Shown: positions 6,682 to 14,537 of the stretch, piece after piece | Position numbering within the stretch: position 1 is the first letter of the stretch | How the letters are laid out: every line of letters begins with the position of its first letter | DNA from: an uncultured Eubacteriaceae bacterium | GTDB taxonomy: Bacteria; Bacillota; Clostridia; Eubacteriales; Eubacteriaceae | Length of the DNA: 17,331 bases | Direction: 5' to 3' | NCBI GenBank assembly: GCA_947630385.1 | Contig: CANRHG010000021.1 | Coordinates: 1-17,331, forward strand | Notes under the pieces: model-generated | The model's input: the letters and a program-made list of their open reading frames with translations, nothing else | Told to the model about the DNA's origin: nothing | Database searches by the model: none | Made by a program: the position numbers and the translations under genes

Positions 6682-8448
6682 CTATTTAAGGCTGTAATCG
6701 CCCCGGACCCTCGTCAAATTCGGGTTGTACATCGGATCGTTTTCGATGTAATCGCGCCAGCGTGCCCGGATGCGCCCTTTTTCCTTGTCAAAGCGCAGGT
6801 TTTTCTCCGCGCTCGTCTCGTAACCCCTGGATTTTGACTCGAAGTGGAACAGTTCGACGTTTGCCAGGCAGATGTTGAAATAGCCTTCGTCCGCGAGGTG
6901 GACACAAAGGTCGACGTCGTTAAAGGCCACCGCGATCTCTTCTTCAAACCCCCCGACCGAGAAAAACTTTTCCCGCCCGATCATCAGACAAGCCGCCGTC
7001 ACGGCCGTGAAGTTGAAGTTGTGCTTCAGTCTTCCGAAGTAGCCGACTTCGAGCGCCGGAAAGTTCGTATAAATATGCCCGGCGATCCCGGCCAGACCGA
7101 CGACGACCCCGGCGTGTTGCAGGGTCCCGTCCCCAAAGAGCAGGCGCGCGCCGACCGCCCCGATCCAGGGTTGTTGGGCGTAGCCGAGCATCTTCGTGAT
7201 CCAGCCTTCGGTGATGACTTCGGTATCGTCGTTTAAAAAGAGCAGGTACTCCCCGTCGCTCTCTTTGGCCGCGATGTTGTTGATCCTAGAGTAGTTAAAG
7301 GGAATCGGCAGGTCGATCACCCGCACCCTTTTGTCTTTTTTTAGCTCGTCAAAGAGCTTGTAGGTTTCTTTTTTAACGCCGTTGTTGTTTACGATCAGGA
7401 TCTCGTAGTTTTGATAGGCCGTTTTATCAAGTATCGACTCGACGCAGCGTTTGAGATACTTTGGATTGTCCTTGGTCGGGATGATGATCGAAACCTTGGG
7501 CGTACCGATCACGTCGTACTCGACCGTGTAAAAGCCTCCGAAAACGCTCGGGATCACCTTTCCCGGCGTCTTCCTTCGTTTTAAGGCGCGCTCGATGGCT
7601 TTTTTGCCCGCGGTGATCGCGTAGTCTTTGTTGGCGCTGTCTAGGGCCGTCGAGCCTTCCCCCATGCGCCAGTGGTATAAGATCTTCGGGATGTGCTTTA
7701 TCCGGTCCGTCTTTTCGGTCAGTCTTAAGATCAGATCGTAGTCCTGGGCGCCGTCGAGGGCCTCATCCATTAATGGGGACTCTATTAACGAACGCTTAAA
7801 GACCAAAAAGTGGCAGATGTAGTTGTTCGACAGGAGCGAGTCGCGCGCGTAGTCGCTCTTAAAGTACGGGTCCCTGCGTCTGCCGTCGGGTCCGATCTTA
7901 TCCTCATCGCTGTAGATGAGTTCGACCCCCGAATCCTCGTTTATTACTTTTGCTACCTCAAAAAGCGTGTTCGGGCTTAGAAGATCGTCGTCGTCGAGCA
8001 GCCCTACGTAGTCGCCTCTTGCCAGCTCAAAGGCGGAGTTCGTCGCCTGAGAGATCCCGCCGTTTTTATCCCGAAAGACGACGTCGATCCTCTTATCCTC
8101 AAGGCTACTTAGGTAGTCCCGTACTTCCACGTTTTTCGGGTCATCGTCCGCGATGCAAAGTTGCCAGTTGGAATACGACTGGTCGAGGACCGAACCGATA
8201 CAGGCTTTGAGCGTGTCCAAGTTTTTCGTATAGACGGGAAGCAGGATCGAGATCAGTGGCTCAAAGGAAAACGCGTGATTTTTTTGGACCTCGAGGTCGT
8301 AGGTGTCGTTTCCGGCCAGCCACGCTTCGTAAGCGCTGGTGACCTGCTGTGGAGCCAGGTGCCCGAGCAGGCGTTTTACGCCGATACTCGATTTTAAGTA
8401 CTGCGGCAGGCTGATGAGCCCGTCTCTTATCTTTTCGCTTACTTTCAC
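6682..8448 (-). CDS. Tandem-domain GT2 glycosyltransferase, both catalytic domains intact
   Basis: The 588-residue protein has two GT-A domains in series. Domain 1 (about 63-285) has ISILLPVY, DDDP (101-104), the DDDD metal motif (152-155) and GAQDYDLILRL (233-243). Domain 2 (about 326-550) has VSIIIPTKDN, the NDD motif (406-408), a LQHAGVVVGLAG segment and FNDVDLC (509-515). Both look catalytically complete, so it may add two linkages or alternate them. The architecture is common in polysaccharide clusters and resembles tandem rhamnosyltransferases, but the donor is not readable. Start is GTG (8448-8446), whose G-T-G-A overlaps the upstream TGA by 4 bp. GGGAG lies 8 bp before it. It is the last gene of the operon. 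The two paralogues upstream share the tandem layout but have a worn second domain. Confidence 0.9.
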   Translation of the reverse strand: MKVSEKIRDGLISLPQYLKSSIGVKRLLGHLAPQQVTSAYEAWLAGNDTYDLEVQKNHAFSFEPLISILLPVYTKNLDTLKACIGSVLDQSYSNWQLCIADDDPKNVEVRDYLSSLEDKRIDVVFRDKNGGISQATNSAFELARGDYVGLLDDDDLLSPNTLFEVAKVINEDSGVELIYSDEDKIGPDGRRRDPYFKSDYARDSLLSNNYICHFLVFKRSLIESPLMDEALDGAQDYDLILRLTEKTDRIKHIPKILYHWRMGEGSTALDSANKDYAITAGKKAIERALKRRKTPGKVIPSVFGGFYTVEYDVIGTPKVSIIIPTKDNPKYLKRCVESILDKTAYQNYEILIVNNNGVKKETYKLFDELKKDKRVRVIDLPIPFNYSRINNIAAKESDGEYLLFLNDDTEVITEGWITKMLGYAQQPWIGAVGARLLFGDGTLQHAGVVVGLAGIAGHIYTNFPALEVGYFGRLKHNFNFTAVTAACLMIGREKFFSVGGFEEEIAVAFNDVDLCVHLADEGYFNICLANVELFHFESKSRGYETSAEKNLRFDKEKGRIRARWRDYIENDPMYNPNLTRVRGDYSLK

Positions 8449-10277
8449 AGATCGTACTCCCTCGTTTTGCTGTCGCGCCTATCGTGTAGATTAAGCGTAG
8501 TATCCTTAATCTCTCCGTGCTTTTTAATGAGCCCGTCAAGCGCCTGTCCGTCACGGCCGAGACTTTCGTTAAAGCGTACCGGCGTGTTTGCGGCCAAAAC
8601 CGTATCGTACCCCATCGCCTGGGCTCTAAGCGATAAGTCGATGTCGGCTTCGTACGAAAGAAGCGCGCCGTCAAAGCCGCCCAGTTTTTCAAAGAGCTTT
8701 CTTGAGATCAGTAGGCAGTCCAGGCTCACGGCAAGCACTTTTTTCGGGATCCGGTACTTTCCGTCTTTGATGTAGCGCATGTGGCCGCGCTCGATACGTT
8801 TTTCATCTTCTACGCTAAGACCGGCGCTTTCGATCTTAAAGTACTCGTTGTAGATCTTGGGACCGACGATCCCGACCCCGGAGAGGGCGAGAAGTCCCAT
8901 CATTTCCTTTAAAAAGCCCATCTCAACGCTCTTAAAGCCGGGTGATATAAAAAGAAGGTAGGGCTCGCAGACCTCTCCCGCGCAGTCGTTGTAGATCCCT
9001 ATGAGGCTATCGGCGCTACTTTCTAAGAAGGTCGTATTTTTCGCATCAAAAGGTTCTACGTTAACTGCATATATATGGTAGTCCGGGTAGTCGATCGAAG
9101 CGGTCAGGTCCTCGATCGTATCCACACAGGTCTTATCCCCAAACCCCAGGGGTACCCCGAGGATGATCGCGACGGGTGGGAAGTCTTCGGGTAAGGCGTT
9201 TTCGTACAAAAAGTCCGTATCGGAAAAGTTCACGCTACCCGGGCCGTAAAAATCGTTTAAGAGCTCTTTTCCCAGATGCAGCTCATCCCGGATCTCACCA
9301 TAACTTTTATTCTTTTTGTTCCAGTGGTACAAAATCAGCGGCACGTGCTTGATGGTTTGGGCTTCTCTAGAAAGCTTTAGAAGCAGGTCGTAATCCTTTA
9401 GTCCCTCTCTCCAGGGACCGATTTTTTCAAAAAGCTCCTTTTTAAAGACAAGTGGGCGAAGCACGTAGTTGGTCTGGCGAAGCAGGACCTCATCGAAGTC
9501 CGGCTTAAAGGAGACGTCGTAGCGCTTTCCGTCTAAGATGCAGTCCGAGTCGGCGTACATCAGATCGAACGGGGCCGCGTGTAGGATCTCGTCGGTAAAA
9601 TGGGGACTGACCCTATCGTCGCCGTCTACAATCGTAAAATAGTCCGCGTCCGTCTCCGACACGGCCCTCGCTATCGCCTGTGTATACTCGCCCGCGTAAA
9701 CGGGATAATCGTACGGGACGCTTTCGTCTCCGATTAGAATGATTTTCGCGTTTTGATCTCTGAGGTCTTCGAGTACCGGCATCTGCGGGGTCACCCGCAC
9801 GAGAACGGCCACTTTCCCTTCGGGCACGACCCCGCGGTGGAAGAATTTTTCTTCCTCGTTTTCAAACCACGGCGTGAGCGGGTCCTCGGGCTCTGAGAGG
9901 ATCGGCGCTTCGGCGATTCCGAGCGCGTGTTTTTTGATCAGGTCCCGAAGTTTTTTCAGTTTATGAAGCCTCGGCCCGAAGACGATCTTCGGGTACGGGT
10001 AGTGTTCCACTTTCCCCGCCGCGCTAAAGGTCAGGCTCGGACGCACTTTCCGATAGTCGCCGGGAAACTGGACCGAAAAACCGTAGGGTTGCCTGATCGT
10101 GAGGTCCATGTCCCCGATGACGTCCTCGCGAAAGTAGCGGTCGAACAAAATCGGGTACTTCGAGGTGATCGTAAGCGGGCTCTTCGAGTCCGGATCGATC
10201 CCCCAGCCCTCGATTCGGCTCATCCCCGTGGCTTCGTCGTAGTTAAAGGTATCAAAGACGACCGTCAGTTCAGACAT
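8445..10277 (-). CDS. Tandem GT2-like protein with N-terminal beta module; strongly degenerate glycosyltransferase domains
   Basis: In this 610-residue protein, residues 1-100 form a predicted beta module with MSRIEGWGID, shared in style with the next paralogue upstream (FRIRGWAVS). A worn GT-A domain (about 153-320) lacks a clear nucleotide-binding DDA site but keeps DGDD (218-221), LMYADSD, KDYDLLLKL and HVPLILYHWN. The second domain (about 367-560) has FISPGFK (SPG 445-447) where active relatives have NDD, although EADIDLSL (543-550) remains. It may be single-function, structural or use another metal site. The ATG (10277-10275) has AGGAGG six bases upstream and overlaps the preceding stop by 8 bp. 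The C-terminus overlaps the next start by 4 bp. It is probably a partner in the same chain assembly. The reaction is unknown. Confidence 0.85.
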   Translation of the reverse strand: MSELTVVFDTFNYDEATGMSRIEGWGIDPDSKSPLTITSKYPILFDRYFREDVIGDMDLTIRQPYGFSVQFPGDYRKVRPSLTFSAAGKVEHYPYPKIVFGPRLHKLKKLRDLIKKHALGIAEAPILSEPEDPLTPWFENEEEKFFHRGVVPEGKVAVLVRVTPQMPVLEDLRDQNAKIILIGDESVPYDYPVYAGEYTQAIARAVSETDADYFTIVDGDDRVSPHFTDEILHAAPFDLMYADSDCILDGKRYDVSFKPDFDEVLLRQTNYVLRPLVFKKELFEKIGPWREGLKDYDLLLKLSREAQTIKHVPLILYHWNKKNKSYGEIRDELHLGKELLNDFYGPGSVNFSDTDFLYENALPEDFPPVAIILGVPLGFGDKTCVDTIEDLTASIDYPDYHIYAVNVEPFDAKNTTFLESSADSLIGIYNDCAGEVCEPYLLFISPGFKSVEMGFLKEMMGLLALSGVGIVGPKIYNEYFKIESAGLSVEDEKRIERGHMRYIKDGKYRIPKKVLAVSLDCLLISRKLFEKLGGFDGALLSYEADIDLSLRAQAMGYDTVLAANTPVRFNESLGRDGQALDGLIKKHGEIKDTTLNLHDRRDSKTREYDL

Positions 10278-12318
10278 ACCTCGCCTCCTGTGGTCCCTCG
10301 TAGTCGGTGTCGATCAACCTTCGGTAGCGCTTAAGAACGTCGTTGGTATAGGCCCGTCCTTCTACGTAATGGGCCTTAAAGCGCTCAAGGTTGCTCTGGG
10401 CCGGTCTTAAATAATAGCCCACCCTCGGGTCGTGAATAAAGGGCTCGTCGTAGACGATCTCACCCTCAAAGACGGTCTTGGCTTTGGGGGAGATCATCAC
10501 CGGAGCACCGATTTTTTGGGCGATCTCCAGTCCGTTTATCGGATCGTCAAAACCGCTGAGACCGGTTAGTTTGGATGCGTCGTCTTTGTGGATCAGATAA
10601 ACGTACGATGGCACCGCCTCGACTTCCTGGGACAGGCCGGTTCTAAAGAAATACCCCAGATCGTCCGGGGCATTATTATAACCCGGGAAATAAACTTTAT
10701 CCGCGGGCTCGTCAAAATACATCCCGGCCGAAAGGAGTTTTCCGTCCGGGGACGCGATCAGCGGGGCGAGTAGGCCAAAATCAAAGACCGAATCGTCCAC
10801 GAGCCGCTTTAGCCAGTCGGGCTCTCCCGGTACGATCCCTGGTCTTACGACCGCGATCAGATCCGAATCGATTTTTTCCAGATGTGCGTTTAGCATCTCT
10901 TCGGGCCCAAAGGGCCTGCTGTCGCGTATAAAGGTAACATCTTTTTCGGTCTCAAACGGCTCAACATTTACGGCTAAAATCTTAAGGTTGTCGTATTCAG
11001 TATCTAGAAGCTTTTTAAAACTCTCGCGCGATAAGTCGGAGTCTTTGTAGTCGTTGACGAAAAAGAGCGTCACCTCAGGGTTGTCTTTCCTCTCAATATC
11101 GTAGGTTCCGAAAAATTTCCCGACTTTGGCGCTAGCCGGAATTTCGTTTCGCCTGAAATAGTCGTTGATCGCCCACGCCCCGTTTTCGTAGGCGTAGAGT
11201 TTGTTCTCCGGATTGTCCGCGACCGAGTCCTTGGCGGCTCGCCAGTGGTAGAGTACCTTGGGGATGTGCCCAAAGGCGTCCGTAAGCTCCGAGAGACGAA
11301 TTAACAGGTCGTGGTCCTGGGCGCCGTTGGTGCGGGTCCGTAAGCCTCCGGTGCGTTCCAGCAGCGAGCGCTTTACCATCAGAAAATGGGTGATGTAGTT
11401 GTGCGAAAAAAGCAGGCGCCGGTTGTAGTCGGACTTAAAAAACGGGTTTGTAAAGGAGCCGGCGGTATCGAGCGTATCCTCGTCGCAGTAGATCACCTCG
11501 AGCGAGGGATCTTCATTGATCAGTTTTACGTATTCATAAAGCGCGTCCGGCTCGAGCAGGTCGTCGTCGTCCATAAAGGCCACGTACTCCCCGTCGGCCA
11601 GCCTAAGGGCAGAGTTTGTCGCCTCAGAGATATGTCCGTTTTTTTCGCGAAAGACGACTTTGATCTTCGGATCGCTCCGGTACCTCGTTAAAATGCCTTT
11701 TAATCTTTTATCGCTCGAGGCGTCGTCGGCGATGCAGAGCTGCCAGTACGGGTAGCTTTGCTTTCGGACCGAGTCGATGGCCTCTTTTAGAAGGGCCGGC
11801 TCGACGTTATAGACCGGCATGACGATCGAGATCAGGGGCTTGTATTTGAAAGCGTCGATTTCCTCTTTGATCATTAGGGCGTCGCGCTTTTTGCTGTTTT
11901 TCCATTCTTCGTAGCGGATGACTTCCCCGCTCTTACCGGTCCTGAGGTGTTTTAGGACCTGGCCCAGGCTGTAGTCGCCGATTTTTTGCAGCCCTCTGAC
12001 CCGGTAGTGGTTTGAAAACTGCTCGCGCCTGATGGGGACCGAAAGCAGCGAATCTCTCCCGTGAAAGCGTACGCTAAAATCCTTATCGCTCCCGGCGTGA
12101 AACGAGAACAAAAATCCCACGTCGGGGTCGTCGAGCCCGTATTCGGCCGCGACGTCGACGCGTACCTGTGGGATAAAAGCGACGTCTTTTCCGCCGCTCA
12201 TTTCGATCTCGGGCCGCTTTCCGTCTTCGACCGAAACGGCCCAGCCGCGGATACGGAACTCGCTTCCTTTTTTGGTCAGTTCTTCGATGACGAAGTGGAC
12301 GTCTGAAGGTTGTTGCAT
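10270..12318 (-). CDS. Tandem GT2-like glycosyltransferase with N-terminal beta module; second domain lacks DXD
   Basis: This protein has 682 residues. It consists of an N-terminal beta module (about 1-100), a linker, an intact GT-A domain (about 162-375), then a worn second GT-like domain (about 416-620). Domain 1 has ISIVMPVYNVEP, DDAS (198-201), FMDDDD (DDDD 250-253), IYCDED, GAQDHDLLIRL and HIPKVLYHWR. In domain 2 the NDD is replaced by RPG (492-494), and the late ED.D motif is also gone. AVNVEPF occurs here (449-455) and in the 610-aa paralogue, tying these two together. One glycosyl transfer is likely; the donor is unknown. I choose the ATG at 12318-12316 over the GTG just before it, because GAGG lies six bases upstream of the ATG and only three from the GTG. 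The stop of the upstream gene overlaps this start by one base (TGATG). Confidence 0.88.
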   Translation of the reverse strand: MQQPSDVHFVIEELTKKGSEFRIRGWAVSVEDGKRPEIEMSGGKDVAFIPQVRVDVAAEYGLDDPDVGFLFSFHAGSDKDFSVRFHGRDSLLSVPIRREQFSNHYRVRGLQKIGDYSLGQVLKHLRTGKSGEVIRYEEWKNSKKRDALMIKEEIDAFKYKPLISIVMPVYNVEPALLKEAIDSVRKQSYPYWQLCIADDASSDKRLKGILTRYRSDPKIKVVFREKNGHISEATNSALRLADGEYVAFMDDDDLLEPDALYEYVKLINEDPSLEVIYCDEDTLDTAGSFTNPFFKSDYNRRLLFSHNYITHFLMVKRSLLERTGGLRTRTNGAQDHDLLIRLSELTDAFGHIPKVLYHWRAAKDSVADNPENKLYAYENGAWAINDYFRRNEIPASAKVGKFFGTYDIERKDNPEVTLFFVNDYKDSDLSRESFKKLLDTEYDNLKILAVNVEPFETEKDVTFIRDSRPFGPEEMLNAHLEKIDSDLIAVVRPGIVPGEPDWLKRLVDDSVFDFGLLAPLIASPDGKLLSAGMYFDEPADKVYFPGYNNAPDDLGYFFRTGLSQEVEAVPSYVYLIHKDDASKLTGLSGFDDPINGLEIAQKIGAPVMISPKAKTVFEGEIVYDEPFIHDPRVGYYLRPAQSNLERFKAHYVEGRAYTNDVLKRYRRLIDTDYEGPQEARYV

Positions 12319-14537
12319 CACTTGCCTCGCAGTTGCTCAATAATCTCAAAAAGCGCTTCCGGACTGGTGTTTTTCAGTCTGTCGTAGGCGCTGTGCCACT
12401 TGAGGGCTTCGTACTTTTCATCGCTCAGGCGCTGCTCGAGGAGCCTTACCTTACGCTTTAAGGCTAAAAGCTCATCTTCGGCCCGGACGTTTTCTTCGCG
12501 AAGATTTGTAAGAGTCTCCTCCTGTTCGCTAAGGACCGGGATCTCGTTTTCAAAGGTCAGCGGGATCCGCTTCCCGGTGATCTTGATCCACTCGATGCCC
12601 GTGAACTGCCCGAGCAGGATAAAATACGGGTCGTTGTCCAAAAAGAGGAGTTTTCCGTCCGCGTCGATCACTTGTGCCGAGTAGATCCCGCCCGGCTTTA
12701 TTAGCATCTCGCCGAGGTTGCTGCAAACTTTGAGATCTTCGAGCAGGCAGTACCCCTCGACCGGATCCCAACGCAGCTCCCTAAGCGGGCGGTCTTCGCG
12801 CTCGAGGATCGGCGTTAGATCAAAGTAGACCTCAAAGTCTTCGCCGTCAAAATCGGGAGAGACCTTGATCCGGGTCTCTTCTTTTAGGCCTTGCCCAAAA
12901 TCGAGATAAAGCGAGCTTTCTTCCCGGCTCGCCATTAACTGTTCTTGCAGAAGTGGAGCGGCCTCTAGGATTTGATAGGGCTTGTAATCGTCCTCTTTTT
13001 TTACGTAAACGTTTCCAAAATGTTCGTCCCAGGCGATAAAACGCGCGACGTCTTCGCTCTTTATCCCGTAGCGTGAAAGCAGCTCTTCCAGTTCAAAGAG
13101 GTCGCGCACGGCCTCGTTTTGGTGGTACAGGTAGTACAGGGAGCGAAAGAGGACGAATTCCTGGGGAAGCTCAAAATCGAAGGTCCACTCGTAGTCGATG
13201 ACCGTGGGTTCTTCGGCTTCGATGACGTTTGAAAAGATAAGATCGAGGTTTCCCGGCTTAAGGTGGTAGGAGCCCCCGCTTTCTTCACCGAAGACTTCCT
13301 TAAACTCCTCTCCCGCGTAGTCTTCACCAAGGCGCGTGTTTTTATAAAGCTCGTCTTTAAAGGCACAAATTCGCCGGTCAAACGCGTTCAGGTCTTCGTT
13401 TTTTAAGTCTTCGAGCAGGACCTCTTCAAGGCTCGGTCCGGAGACAAAGTCAAAATGCACGTCCTCTCCCACGCGCCGGCTGCCTACGTTTTTAAGCGCG
13501 CCGGTAGAAGGGGGTGTGAGCATGCGCTCAAGGTGTTTCTTTCCTTCATCAAAAAGGGCCCGTTTCAGTACGTCCTTCTTGTCCCCGTAGATGATCGTCG
13601 CGGTCGCGAAGTCTTTTTTTCGCCCGTTGGCGTATTTGGCCATGTAAAGTTTGCGGTCCTTTAAGGGCCTGCGCGAAGCAGCGACCAAAAAGGAATTGCT
13701 AAAGTAGCCGGCGATCCCCGACTTTACGAGCTCGCTCTGTACGACCGATTCGTCAAACAGGCTCACCCGGCCCGCATTGTACGAGACCGCCTCCGCCCCC
13801 GGATCGATATTTTTAATGGCTTCTTCCGAAAGGACCACCTCGGGAAGTTTATAGTCCGGATAGGGGTAGTAGAAGTCCTGATAGGTAAAGCCCGCTTCCC
13901 CTAAAAGGGCCCCTAGCTCACGCTTACTGAAGGTACGTACCGGATCGTCCTTTACGTAACCGTTGACGCCCCGAAAGAGCATGTCCAGATGGTCTTCGGG
14001 GGCCCCGTTTAAGTATTTGAGCCCGAGCCGGTTTTCAATGGCGATTAGCAGAACCCCGTCTTCTTTTAAAACGCGGCCTACCTGTTTTAAAAAGGACAGG
14101 TAGGGGTCGGGCCGATCGGTAAAACTGGCCGCGTATTCCAAGACCCCGTTTAAAACCACATAATCGTAGTCGTCCTTTAGTTCGATCTCGTTAAAATCGC
14201 CGACGATGATCTCGAGGTTGTCGCGGTGCGCGTTTCGCTTGTAGTTGACTTCGGCTCTTGGACGGGTCAGCTCGATGCTCGTGACTTCCTTTGCTTTTTC
14301 ACACAAAAGCCCCGTCAGTGCCCCGCAGCCGCTTCCGATCTCTAGGATCTTTGCGCCGGGCTTAAAATCGTACCAGGACAGGATGTTCTCCCTGATCGGG
14401 CTTAAGTGATAAAACAGCGGCCAACTGTCCGTATAGCCTGCGTCTTCTTCGTCGAGCACTCTGAGCAGCTCGATCTCCACGGCGCCGTCGGTGTAGAGGC
14501 TTTCTTGTTTTTCGTAATCGGTATTAAGTATTGCCAT
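12318..14537 (-). CDS. WbdD-like multidomain protein: SAM methyltransferase, kinase-like domain, beta region, C-terminal coiled coil
   Basis: The protein has 739 residues. An N-terminal class I SAM methyltransferase (about 40-230) has motif I EIGSGCG (66-72), acidic SIEL (87-90) and IVGDF (111-115). Residues about 297-510 resemble a protein-kinase/APH fold: DVLKRAL (K325 as possible beta3 Lys), NLDLIFSN (430-437, D432 and N437 spaced as in HRDLKPEN) and VIDYEW (D448 at the DFG position). A beta-rich region (about 540-665) precedes a heptad-like coiled coil (about 668-725). The order methyltransferase, kinase, coiled coil matches WbdD, which caps E. coli O9a polymannose and sets its length. 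Sequence similarity to WbdD itself is unproven. Placement between wzt and the glycosyltransferases fits a chain-capping or length-control role. Start ATG at 14537-14535 has only a weak SD (GGA, 11 bp) and overlaps wzt by 14 bp, so translation is probably coupled. Confidence 0.82.
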   Translation of the reverse strand: MAILNTDYEKQESLYTDGAVEIELLRVLDEEDAGYTDSWPLFYHLSPIRENILSWYDFKPGAKILEIGSGCGALTGLLCEKAKEVTSIELTRPRAEVNYKRNAHRDNLEIIVGDFNEIELKDDYDYVVLNGVLEYAASFTDRPDPYLSFLKQVGRVLKEDGVLLIAIENRLGLKYLNGAPEDHLDMLFRGVNGYVKDDPVRTFSKRELGALLGEAGFTYQDFYYPYPDYKLPEVVLSEEAIKNIDPGAEAVSYNAGRVSLFDESVVQSELVKSGIAGYFSNSFLVAASRRPLKDRKLYMAKYANGRKKDFATATIIYGDKKDVLKRALFDEGKKHLERMLTPPSTGALKNVGSRRVGEDVHFDFVSGPSLEEVLLEDLKNEDLNAFDRRICAFKDELYKNTRLGEDYAGEEFKEVFGEESGGSYHLKPGNLDLIFSNVIEAEEPTVIDYEWTFDFELPQEFVLFRSLYYLYHQNEAVRDLFELEELLSRYGIKSEDVARFIAWDEHFGNVYVKKEDDYKPYQILEAAPLLQEQLMASREESSLYLDFGQGLKEETRIKVSPDFDGEDFEVYFDLTPILEREDRPLRELRWDPVEGYCLLEDLKVCSNLGEMLIKPGGIYSAQVIDADGKLLFLDNDPYFILLGQFTGIEWIKITGKRIPLTFENEIPVLSEQEETLTNLREENVRAEDELLALKRKVRLLEQRLSDEKYEALKWHSAYDRLKNTSPEALFEIIEQLRGK

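Noticed and set aside
6640..6690. Intrinsic terminator after the 588-aa glycosyltransferase
   Set aside because: Only weak AT pairing around CTTAAATTTTTTAAAG; there is no GC stem ahead of a T-run.
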